From an uncultured Eubacteriales bacterium (lineage in GTDB: Bacteria; Bacillota; Clostridia; Christensenellales; Christensenellaceae), in NCBI GenBank assembly GCA_905193725.1, contig CAJJPW010000002.1, forward strand, positions 1 to 31,829: DNA of 31,829 bases, in the 5' to 3' direction. Positions 24,925 to 31,829 of the stretch are shown here, piece by piece. Numbering within the stretch: position 1 is the first letter of the stretch; the number at the start of each line of letters is the position of its first letter. The notes under the pieces were generated by a model. The model saw nothing but the letters and a program-made list of their open reading frames with translations, searched no databases and was not told where the DNA came from. The translations under genes and the position numbers were made by a program.

Positions 24925-26596
24925 CGCCGTATTCTCCTTCCATATCCGACTGCATAAAGCTCATGCTGCTCTCCATGTTCTCCTCCCCTTCTGAGGGCAT
25001 TACCCAAATCAGCTTTTCGTCTGTGGCGAGGATTTGGTCAATTTCCATTAGCAGCATGCCATTTCTCGTAAACATCCGGGCCTTTTGGTACAGCTCATAG
25101 GCCCGCTCGCTCTCGCCCATTCCCAGCAGCGTATCTGCCAGATATTTCATCAGCTCTCCATCTTCAGGGAACTGGTTACAGGCCTCCTTGGCCATTTCAT
25201 AGGCCTTTTGGTAATCCTCTTGGGCGGAAGCGCGCAAAAGCAGCAGCCGAATGCTCCCCTTGATAAAGTCAATCTGCTCGGGAAATCTAGGCTGCCATCT
25301 CTCTAAAATCTCAGTGGCTTTTTCTAGCTCTTGGTCTTCTAATGCGATGGATAGCTCACGTGTGGCCTCTATGTGCTCTTCTATTTTAGCGAGCTCAGGG
25401 GAGAGCTCTCCTCCCATCTTTTTTCTCAGTTTCAGTATTTTATCTGCCTGATAGTACCTGCCCTGCCACACGATCAGAGGCAGTAGCGCCGCTGCCAGCA
25501 TGTCGTCTCTCATCTCCACAAACACCGGCCAATACCAGAAGTGTTTACGAGATTGTACCTCATAGTATTCCTCAAAGAAGTGATACAGCTCTGGGTATCG
25601 GTGCTGCTCCATCAGATGGCGCAAATCAATATCCTCGCTCTGGAGCCTCCACTCCAACTTTGCCACTACTTTCAGGCCCATCAGCCGGTGCGCCCCTGGG
25701 TTAGCAATCCCCCTGGGCTTTAACAGCTTCATCTGTGTCCGCTTATGCCGGGCGTAGATCTTTTTCGCCAGTTTTCTGGGAACCACTTGAAAAAAGCTGT
25801 CCAAAATGTAGTCCGAGGACAAGTCAGCACTATATGCAGTAATATGCCCCTCCTGGTTTTTCACATCTGGGATAATCATCCAGTTGTCCCCATATAGGGT
25901 GCGCAAATATCGCTTAGGGTTTTCCGGCACCGGCAGCATAGTATCCTCAAAGGGCACATATTGGGGCTCTCCGTATAGCTCCTTATCGTAGGCATTGAGA
26001 TCCTGGGCCCAGGCCGAGTGATATCGCTGGCATTCCTCGTCCTTATACTGGTGAATTTTCTTATCCAGTATGTGAAGCACTCGCTTTCTGCCCAAAATCC
26101 GCTCCAAAAAATGGTACCATTGGTACAGCCGATTGTCGCTATCTTTGCTGGAGATATAGGTCTTTGTGACAATCTCACAGTAGGCCAAAAACGTCCGGTT
26201 GTACTTTTCCAACGCCTCTTCTCCGTCGGGAATGGGGTCGATTAAAATGATATCCACCCACAGACCCATCTGCTCCTTTTCCAATATGGTGGACCGCAAA
26301 ATAGCCGTGGTGTCCGTGGCCATATAGCGGGGAAAAGTGAGTACACAGTTTGGGTTTTTCTCGATACACGCAATCGCCCGGTTGGGCTTTAGTTCGTCGT
26401 CGATGACCGCGAGCACTTTGTGCCATTCGCTTCTAGGCATGAAGATATCCGCATCGTCATCCCATGGGATAAATCCCTTGTGCCGCACCGCACCCAGCGC
26501 CGTTCCTCCGGACAGGTAGTATTTTATGTGATGTTTTCTGCATATTGCGTCAAATTCCTTGAGCAATGACAACAAAACTTCTTGCTTCTGGTTCAC
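24917..26596 (-). CDS. LicD-family phosphotransferase with C-terminal TPR-like region
   Basis: A 559-residue protein. The N-terminal LicD domain is intact: KYYLSGGTALGAVRHKGFIP at 25-44 followed by WDDDADI (Asp46-48, Asp50), and later IPDVKNQEGH in the substrate region. LicD enzymes move phosphocholine or other phospho-groups from CDP carriers to surface sugars. With CDP-AEP genes in the same operon, AEP is the likely group here. The C-terminal half (~390-540) is helical with TPR-like pairs (AYEMAKEACNQFPEDGELMK, LADTLLGMGESERAYELYQ), perhaps for protein contacts. It overlaps luxC-like by four bases (ATGA) and the degenerate LicD by eight. Confidence 0.87.
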   Translation of the reverse strand: MNQKQEVLLSLLKEFDAICRKHHIKYYLSGGTALGAVRHKGFIPWDDDADIFMPRSEWHKVLAVIDDELKPNRAIACIEKNPNCVLTFPRYMATDTTAILRSTILEKEQMGLWVDIILIDPIPDGEEALEKYNRTFLAYCEIVTKTYISSKDSDNRLYQWYHFLERILGRKRVLHILDKKIHQYKDEECQRYHSAWAQDLNAYDKELYGEPQYVPFEDTMLPVPENPKRYLRTLYGDNWMIIPDVKNQEGHITAYSADLSSDYILDSFFQVVPRKLAKKIYARHKRTQMKLLKPRGIANPGAHRLMGLKVVAKLEWRLQSEDIDLRHLMEQHRYPELYHFFEEYYEVQSRKHFWYWPVFVEMRDDMLAAALLPLIVWQGRYYQADKILKLRKKMGGELSPELAKIEEHIEATRELSIALEDQELEKATEILERWQPRFPEQIDFIKGSIRLLLLRASAQEDYQKAYEMAKEACNQFPEDGELMKYLADTLLGMGESERAYELYQKARMFTRNGMLLMEIDQILATDEKLIWVMPSEGEENMESSMSFMQSDMEGEYGDD

Positions 26597-27816
26597 TGTG
26601 CTTCCCTTTCACTCACTGTGCCGCCAATTTTTCTGGACAGAGAGATGATCAGGTCATATCCATCCCACACCAAGGTGAAGTCCATCGTGGTGCCCATAGG
26701 TACAATTCTGTCAATGCCTCTTGGGCGGTATTGTGCGACAAAGTTTCGAATTTCTCTTTCCTCAATTCCCAAATACGATAGGGTCTGGCACTGCTCAGTG
26801 CAAATGGGCAGCAGCTCTTTAAAATCCTCCATGGTGTATTCCATAAAGAACCCGCTGTTGTAGCGATACTCTAATGTATCCTCCTCTAAACTGGGCACCT
26901 GAATTCGCATCAGGTAGCAGTCGTGAAGATCTGTCAGCAGGCTCACTTGTTTATCCGCCGCCAACTTGCAGAAGGCGGAGAGTTTTCCCACAGACTGGAC
27001 TGCTGCCAGCTCATATTGCTCTTTTACCAGTTTTTCCAGCGCACCCCAGAATTCTTCCTGGGCTTTTGCTATTTCCCTGCCTCTCCAGGCGATTAGCCGG
27101 GGAGAGGTACAGGCATTCTGGTCTGAAAAGTATGTATCGTTATAAAATCCCTGTGCGATTTTCTGTTTGTCTTCCATCTTCAGGTATTCATCTGCGTCAA
27201 TGGCGCAAATGGAATACCGGTCGGCAAAGGTGATCTCTGTGGCCCGGGGCCGCAACGGAGATTTTCTGATCTCGTAGATGGTCTGGTCTCCCCCCCAGAT
27301 CACTCTGGTGTGGCAGATGGCAGAAAATCCATCGGTGATCTCCTGATCGTGGTCGTATTTGACTAGGCACATATAGGCGGCCATGTGGCTGTGCTTTTCC
27401 CCCAGCAGCTTGCCAATCGCCTGGCAAATCACGTCCACCTGTGCAAAATCCTTAGAGGGCACCCGGACGATGTTAGCATTGCCTGCCAGCAGCCCGGCTG
27501 CTAAGGTAAATGCAAAGTTCACAGGCACGTTGGAAGGTGCGATGTGAAACACAATTCCCCTGCCCAGCCGATCGGATAAATGGGTGTACTCCTTTTGATA
27601 CTGTGCAACGGCTGCCTTCCGGCACCAGAAGCCGAAGGTGGCCACGTCAGAATACCCTCTGCCCGTTTTCACCAGCTCTCTGGATAGATCCGCCAAGAAG
27701 TTCACTGCCTGCTCGGAAAATGGAGGCAGCGCTGGCGTCCTGTCCATCTCCTCTATAATCTGTTCATTGCCCACCAAAAAGGTGATCTTATTAGAATTTA
27801 GCTGCATAAGTATCAC
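26593..27816 (-). CDS. LuxC-type acyl reductase
   Basis: A 407-residue member of the LuxC / acyl-CoA reductase family in the aldehyde-dehydrogenase superfamily. Seen: NADPH-site region GRGIVFHIAPSNVPVN (85-100), AGLLAGNANIVRVPSK, IWGGDQTIYEIR, and SDQNACTSPRL with the catalytic Cys at ~236. The family reduces a protein-bound or CoA-bound acyl group to an aldehyde. The GTG at 27814-27816 or the ATG at 27805-27807 could be the start; GGGGG sits close to the former and 13 bases from the latter. It overlaps the LuxE-type gene. No luxA, luxB or luxD is present, so this is not luminescence; the aldehyde probably feeds surface-molecule synthesis. Confidence 0.85.
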   Translation of the reverse strand: MILMQLNSNKITFLVGNEQIIEEMDRTPALPPFSEQAVNFLADLSRELVKTGRGYSDVATFGFWCRKAAVAQYQKEYTHLSDRLGRGIVFHIAPSNVPVNFAFTLAAGLLAGNANIVRVPSKDFAQVDVICQAIGKLLGEKHSHMAAYMCLVKYDHDQEITDGFSAICHTRVIWGGDQTIYEIRKSPLRPRATEITFADRYSICAIDADEYLKMEDKQKIAQGFYNDTYFSDQNACTSPRLIAWRGREIAKAQEEFWGALEKLVKEQYELAAVQSVGKLSAFCKLAADKQVSLLTDLHDCYLMRIQVPSLEEDTLEYRYNSGFFMEYTMEDFKELLPICTEQCQTLSYLGIEEREIRNFVAQYRPRGIDRIVPMGTTMDFTLVWDGYDLIISLSRKIGGTVSEREAQ

Positions 27817-28873
27817 TGCACCCCCTAATTTCCGCGTTTTTCAAGCGGCCATGAATGGCAAAGTACTTGCCCTTTCTGCCGCAGGGACAATCGTCTATGC
27901 CTAGTATCACGCCCTCGTCCTCTGTGAGCAGCGAGTGTCCAGGATAAGACCTTGGGATGACGGACATAACCTGTAAAATCCCTGTCTCTCCCACTTCACA
28001 GGGAGAAAAGTCCTCATGACGGCGGGTAATCACCTCAGAGAACACGCTGGCATGCAAATGGCCGTGTTCACAGGCCACAAAAATGGAGCCCAGCTGTTCT
28101 GCCATGCCGTAGTAATCGTATACTTTAGGAATGCCGCACTGCTCTAGCAAGCTGTTGCGGTACGTCTCGCCATCCACTGCCATTTCCTTGAGCTTTTTCC
28201 AGCCCCCTACGTGGAACAGCACCGCGTCCTTGCCGAAGTCCAGCTTGATTCCTCTGTTTTTCAGTTCCAAATAAAAGTGTTTCCAAATCATAAAGGTGTA
28301 GCCAAACATCAAGATAGGCTCTCCCTTATGTTTAGCCAAAAATGCCTCCACCGCCTCAATATCCAAATTCATGTCCTTATCCAGCGCATAGGCGGTATCT
28401 CTGCCAAATACAGAAAATCCCATGATGCCCGCGCCTCTGGCGGAAAACAGCCTTCTATCCCGCAGCGCCAGCGCTGAATCCAAAATCAGCAGAGGAAGCC
28501 GCTTGGAGCCGATGTAGGAAGTGATGATCTTAGAGAGCACTTTGGTCTGGTCCTTGGAGGTCTGCGCATCCAAAAACACCTTAGATACCTTCTGGCCAGT
28601 AGTGCCCGAAGAGGTCATGATTTTGGTGATCTGCTCCCTTGGCACGCTCATGAGCTCGCAGTCCTTAAATAAGCTCACAGGCAAAAACGGCACATCCGAC
28701 ACATTTTGCACACTCTCCATGTCAAAGTGAGATGCTTTTAAGATGTTGCTGTATATTGTGCAGTGCTCCTGATGGTATTGGGTCAGTTCTTTAAAGTACG
28801 CAAGCAGCATCTTCTCTTTCTCATCGTGGAGTAGAGAATAGGGCTGAATTGCTAAAAAGTCATCCAATTGCAT
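27791..28873 (-). CDS. LuxE-type acyl-protein synthetase
   Basis: A 360-residue adenylating enzyme of the LuxE / PaaK-like group. The ATP-binding loop is TSSGTTGQ (87-94). Further features are IMGFSVFGRDTAYALD, FHVGGWKKL, YDYYGMAEQLG, and a Cys-rich end (CPCGRKGKYFAIHGR, then GCSD with Cys352). In Lux systems LuxE activates a fatty acid as acyl-AMP and then carries the acyl group on a cysteine for LuxC. The two genes overlap here, matching that physical partnership. Acid identity is unknown. It also overlaps the GNAT gene by 14 bases. Confidence 0.85.
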   Translation of the reverse strand: MQLDDFLAIQPYSLLHDEKEKMLLAYFKELTQYHQEHCTIYSNILKASHFDMESVQNVSDVPFLPVSLFKDCELMSVPREQITKIMTSSGTTGQKVSKVFLDAQTSKDQTKVLSKIITSYIGSKRLPLLILDSALALRDRRLFSARGAGIMGFSVFGRDTAYALDKDMNLDIEAVEAFLAKHKGEPILMFGYTFMIWKHFYLELKNRGIKLDFGKDAVLFHVGGWKKLKEMAVDGETYRNSLLEQCGIPKVYDYYGMAEQLGSIFVACEHGHLHASVFSEVITRRHEDFSPCEVGETGILQVMSVIPRSYPGHSLLTEDEGVILGIDDCPCGRKGKYFAIHGRLKNAEIRGCSDTYAAKF

Positions 28874-29555
28874 TTGTGGACAAAGCCTCCTTTAAATAGA
28901 CATCTTTGGGCTGGGAAAACGCCCCTCCCAACATCGCATATAAATTCATTACCGGTGTATTGGCTGCCGAAAACCTCCCCCACAGTTTTTTTGCTCCCTT
29001 TTCACTGGCCAGTTGGCAGGCCTGATAGTAAAGGCTCACCGCCGCTCCTGTGCGCTGATACTCTGGCAGCACAGCAGCCAAGTAGATAAAATATCCGTCG
29101 CTTTCATAGGGCAGCAGGATAGTGAATCCCATGGGCACTTCCTTATGCACTGCCACAGACAAAATTCCCCCTTGCTGGATGGCGGCGTCCAAATATCCCT
29201 CGATTACTCTCTTTGCCAGAGCAGGGTCGTATTCTCTGGAGAGGTGGAATCTCCTATCTGTGGTAAATGCCTTGCCTGCAATCTCCAGCGCCTCATTTTT
29301 CCACTCCTTTAAATCCCTCTGCTCCACTGTAAATCTGGCAAGGCGTTTTAAGTTTGGGTCTACCTTCGCCAAATTCACCGCTACAAACAGCGTCCTATCT
29401 GCAAAGAACATCCCCTGCTCGGTGAGCATCTGTGCCTTCTGTATGTCGTAAGGCTCAATCTCCGCTCGAATGTGGGTGGCCTCTTTCATGCCCTCCCACT
29501 GATCTTGTTCTTCTAGCACCATCAGGCGCACTTTATCATACGTCTCCCATCTCAT
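28860..29555 (-). CDS. GNAT-family N-acyltransferase
   Basis: A 231-residue protein. The first ~125 residues are a helical lead (WEGMKEATHIRAEIEPYDIQ) like that in amino-sugar N-acetyltransferases. The C-terminal GNAT domain has GILSVAVHKEVPMGFTILLP and the acetyl-CoA loop VLPEYQRTGAAVSLYYQA. A final NTPVMNLYAMLGG is typical of GNAT enzymes acting on nucleotide sugars such as WecD. The acceptor is probably an amine made by neighbouring genes. It overlaps the ligase gene by four bases (ATGA) and the LuxE-type gene by 14. Confidence 0.8.
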   Translation of the reverse strand: MRWETYDKVRLMVLEEQDQWEGMKEATHIRAEIEPYDIQKAQMLTEQGMFFADRTLFVAVNLAKVDPNLKRLARFTVEQRDLKEWKNEALEIAGKAFTTDRRFHLSREYDPALAKRVIEGYLDAAIQQGGILSVAVHKEVPMGFTILLPYESDGYFIYLAAVLPEYQRTGAAVSLYYQACQLASEKGAKKLWGRFSAANTPVMNLYAMLGGAFSQPKDVYLKEALSTNAIG

Positions 29556-30943
29556 AGCGGCAGCTCCTTATACAGCGTCTTTCCAGAGCTGCTCTTGGGA
29601 ATGGTGTCTATCTGGCGCACCTCAAAGGCCTTGATGTTCAGGCCTGTCTTTTCCGCGATAAACTTCCGCACTGGCTCCTCCAGAGTCGGATCGGTGATGA
29701 AGATCACCAGCAGATCGTCCCTGCCAGAGCAGGCACAGTCAATGGCAAACTGCCCTTTGATCATCCGCTCACACTCGTCTAAATTCACTCGGTTTCCGTA
29801 GATCTTCAAAAACCGCTTTTTACGCCCTACAATATAGTAATAGCCGTCGGCGTCCCGCTTGGCCATATCTCCTGTCACCAAAACGCCGCCTCGCTCGTCT
29901 CCTTTGATCAGGTCCTCGCCCTGCTGGGCATATCCCAGCGTCACGTTAGGCCCACGGTATACCAACTCTCCCGTAACTTCCGGCTGCTCAATCTCCTTGC
30001 CGTCCACATCGATCAGGCTGAACTCGCCTCCTGGGATGGCAATACCCATGCTGCCATACTTCTCCAGCGCCCGCTGATAGGGCAGATAGGACATCCGGGC
30101 AGTGGCCTCTGTCTGGCCATACATCACGTAGAACCTCCGGTTGGTGTTTTGGGCAAACTCGGCGAACTCTTTGTGTAGCTCGGGGGTCAACTTCCCTCCC
30201 GCCTGGGTCATAGTCTTGAGAGAGGGCAAATCCATACGGAAAATCCGCAGTTTTTTCAGCATCTCATAGGTATAGGGCACGCCGCCAAAGCTAGTGGCCC
30301 CTTGCTCCTTGAAGAAGCTCCAAAACTCCTTTTGCATGATGCCCTTGGTGGTGAGCAGCAGCGTCGCTCCTACTAGCAAATGGCTGTTGACGATGGAGAG
30401 CCCATAGGTGTAGTTCATGGGCAGTGTGGTAATTGGCCGCTCCTCTTGCGTGAGCTCCAAATACTGGGCGATAGACTGGGCGTTGGCGTCGATGTTCTGC
30501 CGGCTCTGCCGCACCAGTTTTGGGCTGCCCGTGCTCCCCGATGTGGTGAGCAATAGCGCCAATTGGTCGTTTAGGGGATAAGGGGTCAGTCCCGTCTCAT
30601 AAAGGCTGTATCCCCGATCCTCATAAATCTTCTGCCCCTCTATTTCTCTCTCATCCGGCGCCCATAAATAAGCCGGATGATAGGTGTGAATCAATGTGTC
30701 CAAAAGCCCCTGATCTAAGTCGCTATCCAGCATCAGCGGCACTACCCCGTAAACCTGACAGGCCACATAGCCAGTGAGCGCTCCCAGCGCATTTTTACAC
30801 AGGATAAACGCCAGCGTTCTCCCGCCTATCGCACCGTAAAGATCCTCCGCCTTTTGAAGCAGCTCTCCATATGTTAAAATCTCCCCATCTTCCTGCACTG
30901 CCGCAATGGCCTTAGGGGATTTCTTCTCTAAATCAAATACCAC
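29552..30943 (-). CDS. AMP-dependent acyl ligase (ANL superfamily)
   Basis: A 463-residue complete adenylating enzyme. Motifs in order: LLTTSGSTGSPKLVRQS (P-loop), LPMNYTYGLS, YGQTEATARMSY, TGELVYRGPNVTLGY, VTGDMAKRDADGYYYIVGRKK, and C-terminal Lys in IPKSSSGKTLYKELP. The enzyme activates a carboxylic acid with ATP and passes it to CoA or a carrier protein. It is a little shorter than most acyl-CoA ligases. No acyl-carrier gene is visible; one could lie beyond the right edge. It is two bases downstream of the transketolase-like gene. Substrate cannot be predicted. Confidence 0.9.
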   Translation of the reverse strand: MVFDLEKKSPKAIAAVQEDGEILTYGELLQKAEDLYGAIGGRTLAFILCKNALGALTGYVACQVYGVVPLMLDSDLDQGLLDTLIHTYHPAYLWAPDEREIEGQKIYEDRGYSLYETGLTPYPLNDQLALLLTTSGSTGSPKLVRQSRQNIDANAQSIAQYLELTQEERPITTLPMNYTYGLSIVNSHLLVGATLLLTTKGIMQKEFWSFFKEQGATSFGGVPYTYEMLKKLRIFRMDLPSLKTMTQAGGKLTPELHKEFAEFAQNTNRRFYVMYGQTEATARMSYLPYQRALEKYGSMGIAIPGGEFSLIDVDGKEIEQPEVTGELVYRGPNVTLGYAQQGEDLIKGDERGGVLVTGDMAKRDADGYYYIVGRKKRFLKIYGNRVNLDECERMIKGQFAIDCACSGRDDLLVIFITDPTLEEPVRKFIAEKTGLNIKAFEVRQIDTIPKSSSGKTLYKELPL

Positions 30944-30945
30944 TT

Positions 30946-31829
30946 TTACGCCTCCTTTAACACCTGCTCTACCCGGCTGGCAATACTGCTGCCAACTAGA
31001 CCGCTCTCATTTAACAGGTACTGATAATTTGCCGCATGGGGGAACATATCCTCCGCTCCAATGCGCAAATGAGGAGGCCGGTGGGTGTTCATGGATAAAT
31101 ACTCTGCCACCGCGCCGCCAAGGCCGCCGATGACGCTGTGCTCTTCCACCGTAACCAGCAGTTTCCTATCCAGCAGTCCGTCAATGGCCTGCTCATCTAA
31201 GGGTTTGATGGTGTGCATATCCACCACTTCTGCCTCGATTCCCTTTTCTTTGAGCAGTTTTGCCGCCCGCTGGCATTCATATACCATGGTTCCCGTTCCA
31301 ATCAGCGCCACATCCTTGCCCTCTTGCAAGGTAATCGCTTTGCCGATTTCAAATTCGTAATCCGATTTGTAGACCACCGGCTGATTCATGCCGCCTGTGA
31401 GCCGAATGTACACAGGGGTGTCTAGATTGGCGCAGGCCAGCACCGCCTTCACCGTCTCCGCTCCATCAGCAGGAGACAAAATGGTGACACCAGGAATGGC
31501 CCGCATAGACGCTAAGTCTTCAATGCACATGTGAGTAGCCCCTAAGATGCCCACAGAAAAACCTGAAGTCAAGCCGATGAGCTTGATGCCCAGGCCCATA
31601 TATCCCATATTCACCCGCACTTGGTCCAGTGATCTGGCAGTTGCAAAGGTGGCATAGGTGGTCACAAAGGGGTTTAACCCCTCCTTCGCCATGCCCGCTG
31701 CAACCGAAACCATATTTTGCTCTGCAATACCCATGTTGAAAAACCGGTTGGGGAACTCCTCTTTGAACTTTCCCAGTCCAGAAAGGGCGCACAGATCCGC
31801 TGTAAGGGCCACCACTGAGTCGTCCAGTG
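30946..31829 (-). CDS. Transketolase, C-terminal half (split type; cut by window edge)
   Basis: At least 294 codons, open at the right edge; the true start lies outside, although a GTG at 31815 is in frame. Seen: the pyrimidine-binding domain with GIAEQNMVSVAAGMAKEGL (its Glu activates thiamine diphosphate), FVTTYATFATARSLDQVR, MCIEDLASMRAIPGVTILSP, and the C-terminal domain (VTVEEHSVIGGLGGAVAEYL). This matches the small second subunit of two-gene transketolases, common in polysaccharide and natural-product loci. The N-terminal half is expected directly upstream, beyond the window. Likely role: transfer of a two-carbon ketol unit to an aldehyde, perhaps the LuxC product. Ordinary pentose-phosphate function is the alternative. 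Confidence 0.87.
   Translation of the reverse strand, partial: LDDSVVALTADLCALSGLGKFKEEFPNRFFNMGIAEQNMVSVAAGMAKEGLNPFVTTYATFATARSLDQVRVNMGYMGLGIKLIGLTSGFSVGILGATHMCIEDLASMRAIPGVTILSPADGAETVKAVLACANLDTPVYIRLTGGMNQPVVYKSDYEFEIGKAITLQEGKDVALIGTGTMVYECQRAAKLLKEKGIEAEVVDMHTIKPLDEQAIDGLLDRKLLVTVEEHSVIGGLGGAVAEYLSMNTHRPPHLRIGAEDMFPHAANYQYLLNESGLVGSSIASRVEQVLKEA

Noticed and set aside
26593..28873. Bioluminescence (lux) genes
   Set aside because: Only reductase-complex relatives are present; no luciferase, transferase or flavin genes, and the setting is surface polymer synthesis.
1..31829. tRNA, rRNA, insertion sequence or phage genes
   Set aside because: None recognised; no transposase or integrase motifs and no cloverleaf-like sequence were seen.

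Overview
The window joins two unrelated stretches of anaerobic Firmicute (Clostridia-like) DNA at about 8750-8768. A purL gene missing its 5' part abuts an rplT gene missing its 3' part at the same point, inside a short shared sequence. The simplest reading is an assembly or library chimera rather than a real locus, so the two sides should be interpreted separately.

Left side (1-8766). It carries the N-terminal part of a CheA chemotaxis kinase (minus strand, cut by the window edge). On the plus strand follow a pair with FliK-like and FlhB-like C-terminal features (the ylqG/ylqH arrangement), an ECF-transporter S component, and a large secreted, probably sortase-anchored protein with about nine CxxC repeats and an NPETG signal. 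The C-terminal ~500 residues of PurL, including the glutaminase domain, lie on the minus strand. The content suggests a motile gut-type Ruminococcaceae/Oscillospiraceae-like bacterium, but this is a weak inference.

Right side, housekeeping and sporulation part (8750-15420). On the minus strand lie infC-rpmI-rplT, with an ATC-initiated infC and an attenuated leader, and spoIIR-sleB-ypeB (forespore signalling and cortex lysis at germination). On the plus strand are a 58-residue zinc-ribbon protein and a DUF885 lipoprotein with an HEGYPGH metal site. This is a spore-forming Clostridium-type organism.

Right side, accessory part (15427-31829). Fourteen kilobases and more of tightly packed minus-strand genes, transcribed right to left and continuing beyond the right edge, look like one cell-surface biosynthesis operon. 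The first genes are a transketolase C-terminal half, an AMP-forming ligase, a GNAT acetyltransferase, a LuxE-type acyl-protein synthetase and a LuxC-type acyl reductase. Then come two LicD-family proteins, one intact and one lacking the catalytic aspartates. Then comes a 2-aminoethylphosphonate (AEP) pathway: phosphonopyruvate decarboxylase, AEP transaminase, a LicC-like cytidylyltransferase, a GT-B-type protein, a TagF-like CDP-glycerol glycerophosphotransferase relative, and last a phosphoenolpyruvate mutase fused to a nucleotidyltransferase, which also has its own near-perfect promoter.

The working model is PEP -> phosphonopyruvate -> phosphonoacetaldehyde -> AEP -> CDP-AEP, with AEP then put onto a surface glycan or teichoic-acid-like polymer by LicD and/or the TagF relative. 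The linked Lux-type reductase, ligase and transketolase module would make an unusual aldehyde- or ketol-derived building block for the same polymer. The AEP part rests on clear motifs; the product of the Lux-type module is unknown and is the most novel part of the window.
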